Shown here: in pieces, positions 12,401 through 23,283 of the stretch | Layout of the letters: each line of letters opens with the position of its first letter | Numbering within the stretch: position 1 is the first letter of the stretch | DNA from: Guadua angustifolia | Lineage: Eukaryota; Streptophyta; Magnoliopsida; Poales; Poaceae | Assembly (NCBI GenBank): GCA_036346375.1 | Contig: CM070501.1 | Span: 36,848,539 to 36,912,538 of the forward strand | Length of the DNA stretch: 64,000 bases | Reading direction: 5' to 3' | Made by a program: the position numbers and the translations under genes | The notes under the pieces: model-generated | Seen by the model: only the letters and a program-made list of their open reading frames with translations | Database searches by the model: none | Told to the model about the DNA's origin: nothing

Positions 12401-12861
12401 AGGTGCCTAGTGCCACAATTGCACAAACGCAAAACGGCCATCATCAAGTTTCCCTGCTTTCATTGCCCCTCAATAATGCATCCACAACTCAGCTGGTGAG
12501 CCAAGACTCTCTGACACCGGAACAGACTGATAATGCGCTTCCTAGTAATAGCAGCTTTCCCACACAACAAATCCAGAATGGAGACTCAACAACCCAAGAT
12601 GACATTAATGCAGAACCTAGTAATTGTCGGATTTTAGTCCACGAACTACAAACACCCCAATTCCCAGTTGGCAGTCTCCAAACCTCGCATTTCAACGGAA
12701 TAACAGAGCCTACATGCCACCCGTCTCGGCAGCCAGCCAACAAGGGGGAACCTTTTTCAGACTTAAATCTACCTAACACCCAACTTGGGATAGAGGATTA
12801 CATCAAGGCAACATATCCGGTGCAACCCCCCCTCCGTGAAACCACCGTGCAACTGAACTAA
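9454..12861 (+). CDS. LINE ORF1 (gag-like RNA-binding protein), 3' end replaced by an insertion
   Basis: This 1135-codon open frame encodes the LINE nucleic-acid-binding protein that packages the element RNA. Two CCHC zinc knuckles of form CX2CX4HX4C are visible at residues 296-309 (starting CYNC) and 315-328 (starting CWRC). A DUF4283-like domain follows at about 430-590 (CWYEGNSHEVEAYMVGDMLR and onward). A low-complexity, Gln/Ser/Thr-rich tail contains a 139-residue tandem repeat (816-954 and 955-1093). The start is the first ATG of the element. The native frame ends at codon GTG 12820-12822. The last residues (LRETTVQLN) and the stop come from inserted foldback/LTR DNA. The true C-terminus is found at 16848-17060. 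Confidence 0.88.
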   Translation: MESPPPLQPPSDPDPVHPTHKSAKKTTDPTPTQVDLPPTYRDSLQITRDVPKLGGQAVPDARGCTMVWAKDPSSSSCLHSPAGLLLRHRPSSGCQVQGEVKALQHKLAFQDAKSEHHSIGRKEAMPNQLIFQPADTQSIQTPSSGQYSLAADEVAIQKTRIPASHKEKWMQGEEFGARGFNSPPRSPSRPQIESQQPFKGSVTTNSFGIQDGRSNVQDTMIPGVPDAEEDGWTRVKSQYWWRKKRSHSSPADHAVQKADVLSIRRQTHSTPVGHPEQQISNRSGADFFKQKLKGKCYNCFSPEHVAGFCDEPVRCWRCLHSGHKASNCRRSKIIRQDAYRSSRGSFGTAQVSYKAGKRLRETTAQRQQLSTDHIKPPFFHSKSYCDIVRGGGGMVARYPGDPRARPARASCTISATGAIKRRRDEIIDRAAVCWYEGNSHEVEAYMVGDMLRDRLNLGHGDFQLVKHYPEQFLIIFAEAAVRRRAVNIAAVSYRGRDFKFAAWSEQRYATNVNFEFHVKVRVEGVPVHCWNEEVAARALGPACAIHFVQESTRRRERTRSFDLWAWCSDPCAIPKEVSLTVLEPDRERPPADSPLFQAPPSHDDPSDMKRGQVYNLRNHLEIVDDLSFLRGRGGLGDPPNRKQHREFVWAYGAPDEAGERRGRGELDNGRDSGRHRHYDDHDGDDNSRGDRHRNTRRDRSVSSWVRSSRCRGGAGDCYSSSWRSPAGAPSRRYRKGSPPQKHTQMSPQQQMHKSVITNSPMPNKSEQKITAQEKSTHDKRRRVTFADPPITDRNWKHPGKGGPHICMVPKAQMGVQHQLSPQHRASSYSAVCPEISLHEQHDKEVPNATIEQTQNYHHQVSLLSLPHNNASTNQLVSQDSLTQEQTDKALPSNSSTPTQQILNGDSTTQHEINAEPSNYRILVQKLQTPQFPVGILQTTQFTGTTEPTGHPSTPQHQLSPQFRASSYSVGCPEISLHEQLDKEVPSATIAQTQNGHHQVSLLSLPLNNASTTQLVSQDSLTPEQTDNALPSNSSFPTQQIQNGDSTTQDDINAEPSNCRILVHELQTPQFPVGSLQTSHFNGITEPTCHPSRQPANKGEPFSDLNLPNTQLGIEDYIKATYPVQPPLRETTVQLN
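11899..12732 (+). repeat. 417-bp in-frame tandem duplication inside LINE ORF1
   Basis: Copy 1 is 11899-12315 and copy 2 is 12316-12732. The unit is exactly 417 bp (139 codons), so the frame is kept. Both copies open with QHQLSP, share SLHEQ, HHQVSLLSLP and LQTPQFPVG, and differ by scattered substitutions. The duplication lengthens the disordered C-terminal half of ORF1. Confidence 0.95.
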
Positions 12862-15800
12862 AAAAAGTTTCAAAAAATTCTGAAAAAAATCATGGATGTA
12901 CATCTCAACTTACCCCACCTACATATAAAATTTCATGATCAAATTCATCCTATACTAGCGGTCACAAAAAAACAAGCAGCAAAATGAATAGTGATGAACA
13001 GTAAAAATCACTGTTCATGCGAAATTTGTCTTTTTGTAACTGCTAGTATAAGATGAATTTGATCATGAAATTTTATATGTAGGTGGGGTAAGTTGAGATG
13101 TACATCCATGATTTTTTCAGAATTTTTGAAACTTTTTTAGTTCAGTTGCACGGTGGTTTCACCGGAGGGTGATGAGAGAGCCGCCTGCACCGTCCTCGGG
13201 TTATCGAATGTCCCGTCGTCCACATCGGAATTGGAGGTTAGCAACGGATCGCCGGTGGCGCTCGCAGTGCTAACACCCAAGCCCAATAGAGACAACGTCA
13301 GCCCCATTCGATGAACTCGACAACCGTCCCGGTATTCCCCCGGTATGCAACCGAAACTTCGCCAGATCGCCTCGCATACCGGTTTCCAATGCCATATCAG
13401 TTCAATTCGCATAAAGTGGGCAACGAACCCAAAACTTCACAATCAGACACGCAACGCGGAAGCACAAAAACAACACCAACTCAAGCATAAAGACAAACTA
13501 GACAACCACCCAACTAAACAACTCATCTAGCATACTAGAAGCATATAAAACATGACTAGACAGCAAGATAAAAGTTCGAAATTTCGGCATGACGCCCCTA
13601 GAAGTATGGACATCCACTCAAGAGATGAAGAAACAAATGGCTAAACAATTATATCACAACCACAACCACAAGCATAAGGATCAACATAGCTAGAAGCAAC
13701 ACTAAACATGAATTAAGCACGAGAATACAACAAGGTTCAACGACGGAAATAGACAAGTAATTAAACCTAGTCATGACATAGATTTGGGAGCTAACTATAC
13801 AACAAAAATGAATCAAATCGCAACACATTAGCAAAATAAACTTCTCCGGAAGTGTTCTGCCCCTGAACACTTCCGGGCGTGTGCGATGTCGCGCTAAGCC
13901 TCTACTCGGTGTCCCGCCCGACCACCGAGAAGCAATATGGACAGAACTCACAACCGTCGGGTCCTCACTGAAAAATCACAACGCAGCAACATGAGTCTGA
14001 GAAGGTACTGCAAGACTTACCCGTGGTCCATATATGACCGACTCCAAAGGAGATGCATTTGGCGGTAGCAAGGTAAAAGAGCTTAGGTTAAAAGTGCGGA
14101 AATGCTTAACTTTGTTTCAATTTTAGTCATCTACTCAAGTTTTTCTCAATATAGTTAGCGGTTGTATGACACCTACCTCTAGCATGATATTGTAATTAAC
14201 GAGAATGTAAAGCAAGTCATCTCATATCAAAAATTAGCTCAAGCCCAACGGCAAACCACAAGTTCAAGTTGTTTACTACGCAGAAGAAGTTCGGACCAAG
14301 CGTGCTCATATCCGAGAGCGCGGCAATTCGAATCGCTTAATTAACCCTGCAGGGAAGCATTGATCGCACGACACTTACCACAAGGGCCTAGTGTCAACCC
14401 TCCTCCCATCCATACCTACTCGTCGAACCATCCTCATGCGGCCCGAGCACCTAGCAACCTCCCTCGAGCGGCTCAAGCCTCGCTTAGCCCTCGAGAGAGA
14501 CCTAGGCCTCGCCCTCAACCACGTCCAATCGCATGAGGGCATGACTCATCGAGTAGTATGCCATGAAAGGGTGGCTTACCGTATCATAATCGGGCATGCG
14601 ACCAACCGGGGTGTGCTCAATCTTATTCCACTTACGGATCGGTCCTTAACTGACACAGATGGGGCTACACATTTGAGTCTCCGTACCCAAATGAACCAAC
14701 TCCCCGCCCGGTCCACAATTCATTTCTTTCCAAAACCTTTCCCAATTCCAAGTCCGACATAAAGTAGTATGTGTGTAATGATAACAATCGCAAGTGACAG
14801 AACCCTCCGTCACTTGGCCCAACCCCAACATCTAAGCATTCTAAGCACGGACTCATTATTACCCATAGTCTAGCTCAAAAGGAGATATTCGACGAATACA
14901 AGGGTGTACGTGCAGCAAATAGGAGCTATTCCTATCCCACATGGCAATTCCTAATGCAATACTTAACATTTCAGTTAATCACATTATTCTCAAAAATAAC
15001 GATACATAAGGATAAACATGCTTAGGTGCTTGCCTGCAGCTTCTGCCGGACCCCCAACGGCAACTTGCCCACCGATATCCCCTCGACCACGGCCACGTCA
15101 CCCTCATGGTTTCGTTCTCTACGAGCGGTGCATATGAATGAGATGCATGCAATGCATATGAGATGGAATGAGAATTAACGACGATAATGCAAGCACTCAT
15201 CAAGACAAAACGAAATACAAATGCGAATTTCCACACTAGCAACCAAGCGACATTATGAATTTGCTCAACACTATTTGAGCCGAAACCTCCATAGCTAGTG
15301 ACTTAACTGTTTATCACCCAAGCTAGCTCCAAAAGCGCAAACATTCAACTCAATTTAAAACTGAAAACACAATTGCTTAACTCCACTTCTATTCTATAGC
15401 AAAATCTGAAAATAACAAGCACATTCATCTAAACAAGCATAACTTTTATTTGGCTAATCCAAAATTGACTTCATGGACTCGAAAAGACCACAAGAGGGTG
15501 ATCTAACTCTACCATGCATCAAAACATTCAGATTACAAAAGTAGAGCTTGCAATTAAACTCTGAACTTTAGCCCCAAGTCTGAAATTTTCAGCACAAACT
15601 GATTTCAGAGCAGCGTTGATACAAATGGCCATAACTTTTGAACCGTTTGATCAAATTGAGCAAACTTATACTCAAACGACCACAAGACATAGACCTACAA
15701 CCTGGATTTGGCCAATCACTCAGATTCTGCCCAGGGAATTCCCAGTTCGGCCAGGAACAGAGAACAGTTTCAGAGTTTCAGAAATTTCAGTGTTTCAGAA

Positions 15801-16846
15801 CAGCATACACAAAATTCAACATATAAATTGCTATACTTAGTAGAATTGAGTAAAGGATGACATTTTTATAATCTACATGAAATTTCCTAAAACTTCACAG
15901 GCAAAATTAATTTCTAATTCGGCCTCTAACTAATTCTTATTCACAGCTCAAATTTCTACCCGAAATCTTCAGCATTTTCAGAGCAGCAAGCACTAAAATA
16001 GACATAACTTTCAGCTGGATTAATGAAATGAGGTGATTCCAGTTGGAAATGAAAGATAATTTGATTACCCACAACTTTCTCTACAGCCAACCTAGCAGGA
16101 GATGCCCAGAATTTTCTCAAATCAGCCCGAAACAGTAGCTAAAAATTCTGCTCGAAAATTCAGAACTTGCTCCAAACCTTAGATTGGTTATTCCCCATTC
16201 AAACCTTGATTCTCCACTCATCTAAGCCCCCAATACATCATGGCAGCACCCAAGACCAGGAAATAACCCATCAAAACCTAAACCCTAGGGAGCCTTACCT
16301 CATGGAGTGGAGGAGGGAGAGGAGGGGCTGCACTTGTGGGGGAGGAAGGCGCTGGCTTGGAGGAGCTGCAGGAGGGGCGACCACCAGGAGCTGCTGGGGA
16401 GGAACACCAGGAGGGAGTGGCGCCCAGGGACAGCAGGGAAGAGGCGCCCAGCTTGGGGAAGGAAACGTGAGGAGTGGGGGAGGAAGAAAGGAATGAGCTG
16501 CTTTCGGTTTGGGAGGAAAAAAAAAGAAGGCTGCGGCTTGGAAAAAAAATGGAAGGCTTGTGCTGGCTTTGGGGAGGTGAAGTCCAGGAGAAGTGATGCT
16601 TTGGTTGGCTGCCCCAAGTCCTTTTATGTGTTGAGCACATTTGACCCCACTAGCAAGCAATTAGCTAAGCCTCCGAAGTTGGCATCTTGAAATTCCTAAC
16701 TCTTAAACTTTTGCTAGGTTGAAAATTCTTCTAAGTGGCGGTTTAGAACACTGATTGGAGTTGGGAGTCGATCTCGATTGCGGCCAAAACTCGGTTGACC
16801 CTAATGTTAGCCGCACAAGTCGAAGTCCGAATTTGGGGCCATGACA
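12821..16846 (-). mobile_element. Solo LTR, Tekay/Del-like chromovirus type, inserted in LINE ORF1
   Basis: Read on the minus strand, it starts TGTCATGGCCCC (16846 downward) and ends GGTTGCA (12821), obeying the TG...CA rule. The interior contains long non-coding phrases typical of the very long Tekay-type LTRs, such as aaagttatgcttg and ggcaagcacctaagcatg. It carries no gag or pol and no second LTR, so it is best read as a solo LTR of about 3.7 kb plus a nested foldback. The flanks share only ggtg (12819-12822 and 16847-16850). The 5-bp duplication is therefore imperfect or the exact ends are off by a few bases. Confidence 0.65.
12829..13168. mobile_element. Foldback (long inverted repeat) MITE
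   Basis: The left arm (about 12829-12975) and right arm (about 13020-13168) are near-perfect reverse complements over about 140 bases. Shared words are gtgaaaccaccgtgcaactg, catggatgtacatctcaac and catgatcaaattcatc. The loop contains its own 8-bp inverted pair, tgaacagt and actgttca. The RNA would form a long hairpin. The left arm supplies the artificial stop codon of the upstream LINE ORF1. The element codes for nothing. Confidence 0.88.
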
Positions 16847-16847
16847 G

Positions 16848-17060
16848 GTGATTGCACAGGATATTTTTCCTTACATCAAAGAGGTATCGCACAAACCTGA
16901 AACACCCCTTTTACAAACTCTACCTAGTCTCAATGCCAGAGAGCCGCCTAATCCCGAATGCCAACCCACAAACCTTAACATCAGCACTCAAAGGAAAAGT
17001 GCTAGGCTTGCAGCAAAAACCAAAGCTAGGTTGGGGGCTCATAAAGGACTATCTGACTAG
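16848..17060 (+). pseudogene. Displaced C-terminal exon-like part of LINE ORF1
   Basis: The frame resumes at GTG 16848 exactly where ORF1 was cut (GTG 12820-12822) and runs 70 codons to a stop. It shows IAQDIFPYIKEV and a basic RKSARLAAKTK motif of the kind found at the end of plant LINE ORF1 proteins. No start codon of its own is needed. It was once continuous with 9454-12822. Confidence 0.85.
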
Positions 17061-17748
17061 CGAGACCTTCTAGCAACAAGCTCAGGAGCTATCTCCACCA
17101 TCTCAACACAATAACTCACATATTGATTTATTTGAACAGTTTGCCTCTCACTTTGAAAGACCTCTCAAAGAAAGAAAAAGTGGAAGCAACTCGAGTTGGT
17201 AAATCAGGGCATGACCAAGAATATCGGCATGACCAAGAAGAACAAAGGCAAGATCAACAAAGAAATCCACGACCCGGGGGACAGGACTGAAGGGTCGATT
17301 GCGAGTTCTCAGACAGGCGATGGTAGTAGCGGTTAGCTTCTTATGTTTCCAAAGCAATGTTAGTTCGTTACGTAAGCGTTGGCAAGTTGAAGACGGAGGT
17401 CATTTTCTATAAGACTCTCCCTGTCACCACTCTCGCACCATTGTAGAAGCGTTGGCGATGGCGATGTATCACCGGTCTCTACTCGATTAGTTCTTAGATC
17501 CAATGGCTCCGTTGTATTTTGTATGTCTTTGCTCCAGACTAGGTTTGCCTCCGGATGCCAGTGTGGGATTGCATTCTGGTTCTCTAGAAGCGATGGCTTC
17601 CAATCCATTGTATCGGCAGACCTCAATATTGGTCGGCTAGGATAAACCCTCGACTTGGTGGTTATGCTATCATTGCTATGTTCGTCTTGGTTAAGCTATT
17701 TACATTATGTGCTTGGGTATCTTTGGAAAGTGGAGTCTATTTTCTCTA
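17061..17748 (+). other. LINE inter-ORF spacer
   Basis: About 690 bp between ORF1 and ORF2. No recognised coding signal; short overlapping minus-strand ORFs look like chance. Confidence 0.6.
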
Positions 17749-20700
17749 ATGTCATCAAATTGCTTCATCCTTTCATGGAATGTTAGAGGCTTAAATGAGC
17801 CAAGAAAGCTTAAGTAGCATCAGCGATTTATCCTATCATGCGGTGCTACTATTGTATGCCTACAAGAGACGAAAATTACAAATTGGACAGCCAGCTTGCT
17901 AATTGAGACGCTGGGGACGAGACTGGCTGCCCAGACAGTCACTATTCCTTCCAATGGTGCTTCTGGGGGAATCCTAATGGCGGCGCTGGATGATATATAT
18001 GATCTACACAACCCTAGAGCCACTTCATACATGATCACAGCGACACTTACTTCGCGTTACGATGGGTCGAGTTGGGACTTAACGGGGGTATACGGGCCAC
18101 AAACAGACGTTGACAAAAGAAGTTTTCTCGCTGAGTTAGAAGATCTGCAAGGATCAGTTCTACCCAGTTGGTTGATCTTAGGGGACTTCAACCTCATTAG
18201 ACAAATGAGCGACAAGAACAGAGGCCCAGTAAACAGGAGAATGATGCAACGCTTCAATCACACGATAAATAGACTACAGCTTCTGGAGATTGAACTTCTG
18301 GGTCGTCGCTTCACGTGGACTAACGAACACGCACAACCCACCATGTCAAGAATTGACCGGTTCCTAGCGACAACAGAGTGGCATGAGGCATTTCCAAATG
18401 CGAACCTTACTGCAATGCCAACAATGACATCTGACCACTGCCCTCTTCTTTTGCAAGGAAACACAACCTACGAATTCTATAGAGGGTTTCGTTTTGAAGC
18501 TTGCTGGATCAAGCTGCCGGGGTTCCATCAGACGGTGATGCAAGCATGGACACGCCCAGTCTACACTTCGGACCCCATGCTAAAACTGCATATCAAAATG
18601 ATCAGAACAGCTAAGGCACTAAAAAGTTGGAGGAGGAAAACCTTTGCAAATTTAGCACTGCAAACAGCGTTGATTCAAGTCACACTCGCCGTCCTCGAAA
18701 GCTCACAAGAAAGACGTTCGCTTTCGCACGATGAAATAGATCTCCGGAAAGTTCTCAAAAACAAACTTCTAGGCCTAGCTGCCATACACACATCCAGGGC
18801 TAGACAACACTCAAGATTAACAAAAATACGACTTGGAGACTCCAATACACGGTTTTTCCATCTAATAGCCAGCGCAAGAAGGAGAAGAAACCTGATTCGG
18901 GTATTACATAGAGGGGACAGAATGATGTTTACGCAACAAGAAAAATTAGAAGAAGCTTATCAATATTTCAAAAGAACGTTGGGAGAGCACGGTATCCGGG
19001 ATAAAGCAATCCTCTGGAGTTCTTTAGGCTACACGGTAAGGGATCTCGCCGATCTGGAGTCACCTATAACGGACGAGGAAGTGAATGGCATTGTACAGGA
19101 ACTCCCAAATCAGAAAGCACCAGGACCTGACGGATACATTGGAATATTCTACAAATCATGCCTTCACATAATCCAAAATGACCTAGTCGCAGCAATAAGG
19201 GCATTCTTCGATCTTCGCCACGAAAATTTGCACAAATTAAATGAGGCAAACATCGTTCTTCTCCCGAAAACAGACAATGCAGATACACTGGAACGTTTCA
19301 GACCAATCAGCCTTATAAATAGTTTCATGAAGATTGTCACCAAGATCATGGCAAATAGGCTAGCACCTAAGCTTGATGATCTGGTTTCAGTATCTCAGAA
19401 CGCTTTCATAAAGAAGAGATGTATCCATGATAATTTTTTATACGTTCAACGAGTAATCCGCCAACTACATCGAGATAAGACGCCTGCGCTTTTCATTAAA
19501 TTAGATATTTCAAAAGCCTTCGATTCACTCAACTGGACGTATCTTCTAGAGGTGCTTCAGGCATTAGGTTTTGGCCTTAAATGGAGGGAATGGGTGGCGG
19601 CAATTCTAAGGACATCCTCTTCAAAGATTTTAATCAATGGACGTTCGACGGCGGCGATACGACATGCGCGTGGGGTAAGACAAGGTGATCCTTTATCCCC
19701 TCTTCTGTTCATCCTGGCAATAGACCCCCTACAGAAATTGCTTCGTGTAGCAGAGAACCGGGATATCCTCAAACCTGTGCTACCGCAGCAAACAAAACTT
19801 ATTGCTCGCTTTATGCAGACGACGCGGCTATATTTTTAAATGCTGAAGAGACAGAGCTAACGGCTCTCGGCCGAATATTGGACGTCTTCGGAAGATGCTC
19901 GGGGTTGAAAATCAACATATCCAAAACAGAAATTTATCCAATCAAATGCCAAGATAGTCTACTGCAGGATCTATTGAACATCTTCCCTGGGAAACTCGCG
20001 CACTTCCCAGGAAAATACCTCGGCCTTCCTTTGCATATCAGGCAATTAAGAAGAATCGAAATTCAGCCCTTGATTGATAAAATTGGCAATAGATTGGCAG
20101 GATGGAAAGGTAAATTACTTTCCAAGGCCGGCAGAGAGACTCTCGTCAAGTCGGTACTCACTACACAACCAATATATCATCTGACAGTCTTTACAGCGCA
20201 GAAATGACTCATTCGACACATTGATAAAATTAGGCGAAGTTTTCTGTGGAGTGGAAAAGAACCGGAAAACTGTAGTGGAGGTCACTGCTTGATCAACTGG
20301 CCAGTAACCTGTTTGCCAAAAGCCAAAGGGGGTCTGGGTATCCTGGATCTGGAACGATTTGCTAGAGCTCTAAGGCTTCGATGGCTATGGTACAAATGGA
20401 AGAACAACGAAAGGGCTTGGACGGGACTTGATCTTCCCTGCGATGCAACGGATGTTTCCCTTTTTAATGCATCCACGGTTGTTACGGTGGGAAACGGGAA
20501 GCTAGCAGACTTTTGGAGGTCAAGTTGGGTGGACGGCAAAGCTCCAAAAAACATGGCTCCATACCTGTTCCAAATAGCAAGAAGAAAAAAAATCTCTGTC
20601 CATCAGGCATTGACAAACAACTATTGGGTTCGTTTCTGTACACCGACGAGCTCACCAAACGCAATCCGAGAGTTTGTCACACTGCATGAAGCTATTCGAC

Positions 20701-21194
20701 GAGTCCAGAGAGATGTAGACAGGGACGATCAAATAAAGTGGCGCTGGACATCAGACGGTCAATACTCAACAAGGACTGCATACCTTGTGCAATTTGATAT
20801 GGTTTGTTGCAGGATGAAAATCAACCCCATATGGAAGGCAAAGGCTGAACCAAAATGTCGCTTTTTCGCTTGGACCTTACTTCACAACAAGATTTTAACA
20901 GCAGATAACATGCTAAAAGGGATGGCCGTGTAATGCAAGTGCAGCCTTTGCAATACATCTTGAAACCGACACATCTATGCAAAGATTGCCCTTCACTGCG
21001 GATGTATGGGGCCCGATACTTCATTGGGCAACCTCGATCGATGGCAAAACCTTAGTCACAACGGCTCCATGTACGAATGGTGGCACAAGCTAAGAGCCCA
21101 ATATGACAAAGAAAGAAGACGCGATTTAGATGGCCTCATTATCTATTTCGTGGAATATATGGTGGAAAGAAACAGCGTATTTTTCAAGGGATAA
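17749..21194 (+). pseudogene. LINE ORF2: endonuclease plus reverse transcriptase, disrupted
   Basis: This is the catalytic protein of the LINE, which nicks target DNA and reverse-transcribes the element RNA. From ATG 17749 the frame reads SWNVRGLN, then a premature TAG at 17815-17817, then CLQETK, GVYGPQ, LGDFN and SDHCPLL, giving the apurinic-type endonuclease. Reverse transcriptase follows: QKAPGPDGYIGIF, FRPISLIN, LDISKAFDS and RQGDPLSPLLF. A one-base slip near 19800 moves the catalytic YADDA into another frame. A TGA at 20205 and stops or slips near 20931-20960 interrupt the C-terminal zf-RVT part (IWKAKAEPKCRFFAW). The protein cannot be made intact. Confidence 0.92.
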
Positions 21195-21489
21195 CTTCAA
21201 CACCGAACAAGTGGCCACATCGATCAAAGATGCGGTTTGCAACCATAGCTACACGTGGACAACATACCAGACGACTTAGATTCTTCGAAAGTTTTTTCCT
21301 TGGTTTGTTTTTTCTCCTAGTGGTGTGAGTGGAGGTTATTTAGGTGGATAGTGGTGTGTGCGGTGGAATTCTGTAAGGTTTTTTGGGTCCGGTTTTTTCC
21401 TTAAAAAACTGGCCAATCTGTCTTTCTTTTCTTTTTTCCTTCTTAATAAAGTTTGCGGCAATCCTCTTGCTGCTCTTTCGAAAAAAAAA
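21195..21489 (+). other. LINE 3' UTR with poly(A) tail
   Basis: Pyrimidine-rich 3' UTR with an aataaag signal at about 21446, followed by ctctttcg and nine A residues (21481-21489). The right target duplication follows directly. Confidence 0.85.
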
Positions 21490-21501
21490 TTCTGAACGAT
21501 T

Positions 21502-21759
21502 TTTTTTTCTGAAGATTGAACAAAAAAGAGGCCATTGCAAGTTTGCAACTGCATAGTAGCGTGCATGCTGTTCGAACCTTTGTTCAAACTGATGCCTCCT
21601 TTTCTTCAGACTCTGCAGTGCCAGTGCAGGAGAGCAGCTTTCATCAGTCATCACTGCTCTCGGTGGCAGGAGTTTGGCATCCATCGATTGATCCTGAGAT
21701 ATACACGGGGTACCGTACTACTGGTAGATTCCTTGGCTGGCTCCGGTACCACTAAAAGT
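21502..21759. other. No gene; pre-insertion flank of the LINE
   Basis: This DNA was contiguous with 9300-9383 before the LINE inserted. Open frames of about 80 codons here are not supported by any motif. Confidence 0.4.
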
Positions 21760-23283
21760 ACTCCTTGGCTGGCTGGGCGGATCTAGGAGCCCTGGTATGC
21801 TCCGGTCAAGGATCAAATTTTCGTTGAATTTCGGGTCTAGCCGAATTATGGAGTACCGGCCGAATTTAAAATATTTAAAAAAATCGAATTTGCTACAGTA
21901 ATTTTGGCCTGAAATTTCGGTTTTAAATCCGGATTTTGACTTTTTTGGGCCGTATTTGATCGGAATTAGTCCAATAACCCTTAAGATAGTCATCTTACAT
22001 GAAAATTTGATGAAAAAATGTTTTTTTGAGACATTTTAAAATTTTGGCAAAAACACTGTCAGATTTTTATAAAATTGTAGAAGCTTGATAATGATCTGAA
22101 AAATTTATGGTATCATCCATAGTAGTGTAGGATCATACATAAATTTTTTTAAAATAATTGAACATCATTTGTTATCTTTAAAAAATCAAAAACAGAATGG
22201 ACATAATTAGGACAGTAAACTTGTTAGATTTTTCTAAATTTTCTCGTGTGTGATCATGATCTAAAATTTTTATGAAAAATTAATAATTTCCTCAGTACCA
22301 TTATATAAAATTTTGAAAAAATTCAACTTTTTTTATTTGGTCAATAAAATCTATCAATGCAGTAAGCACTGAATTTAATTTGTTGTCTTATATTTCAGAA
22401 ATCAAACAAAGAAAGAACATAAATGGCACTGTACCTTGTAAGAATTTTATAAATTCACTGGAGCGTGATAATGATTCAAAAATTTTATGAGATATTAATA
22501 ATTTCCTTGTCACCCTTATGTAAAATTTTTAAAAAATTTAAACCTTTTTTATTACTAAAGTAATCTATTATTGATCATCGGCCTTTTAAGAGGATAGCAG
22601 CACCGTTCGAATTTTTAAAAATTCATGATACTTTATCATCATATTAAAATTTTATGAGAATATTATGGATGTGTCAGGACCATCCAAAAAAATTTGCAAA
22701 ATTTTATAACCTCGTTTGTTCTAATTTTCATTCGGATAAAACTTGCCGCTCAGCGCTTTACCAAGACAGTACCAATGTTTGAATTTTATAAAATTCCTCA
22801 CATTTTATCATCATCTGAAAATTTTACATAAATATAAAAAATATGTCAGGAATCTCCAAAAAAAATTTAAAAATTTTCTAACGTCGTTTGTACTATTTTT
22901 CATCCAGTTCAAACTTACCGATCAACGTTTCATCGGGATAGTAACAATGTTTGAATTTTTTAAAAATTCAAAGAACTGATAATCACCTAAAAATTTTATG
23001 AAAACATGTATAATGTGTCAGAAACCTACAAAAACAATTTCAAAATTTTTCGACATCGTTTGAACCAATTTTCAGTCAGTGCATTTTGTCCAAAATTTCG
23101 GCGAATTTCGGCGAAATTTCGGAAATTTCGGTGCCAAACAAACCGGATTTGAATTTTACTTTTTGAATTTTGAATGTATTTCGGCCGAAAAACTAAAATT
23201 TGACCGAAATTTCAGATTTCGGGAGGGTCCGAATTTTTTCACAAAATGAAAAGTTGAACCCTGGCTCCGGTACCACTAAAAGT
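21760..23283. repeat. AT-rich repeat element with internal ~170-bp diverged tandem units
   Basis: The ends contain loosely inverted words (tcaaggatcaaattttcg near 21806 against gaaaagttgaaccctgg near 23250). A 23-bp direct repeat, ctggctccggtaccacta and five more bases, sits at 21737-21759 and 23261-23283. The interior repeats a unit of about 166-174 bp built on caatgtttgaattttt, ttatcatc, aaaattttatga and gtgtcagga, seen from about 22600, 22766 and 22940. The class (MULE-like or other) is not settled. No protein is encoded. Confidence 0.5.

Larger units (their letters stand above)
9399..21486 (+). mobile_element. L1-type LINE, inserted full length, later split by an LTR element
   Basis: The element begins at 9399 directly after the target duplication, has a 55-bp leader, and carries ORF1 (9454 onward, with its 3' part at 16848-17060) and ORF2 (17749-21194). 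A 3' UTR and poly(A) run to about 21489. ORF2 has endonuclease, reverse transcriptase and C-terminal zf-RVT regions, as in plant L1 elements. Of the 12.1 kb, about 4.0 kb is a later insertion, leaving a LINE of about 8.1 kb. Several stops and frameshifts in ORF2 make it inactive. Confidence 0.92.

Noticed and set aside
16167..16690. Several 105-127-codon frames, some proline-rich, on both strands
   Set aside because: They lie within the solo LTR in a purine/pyrimidine-skewed stretch. They look like low-complexity artefacts.
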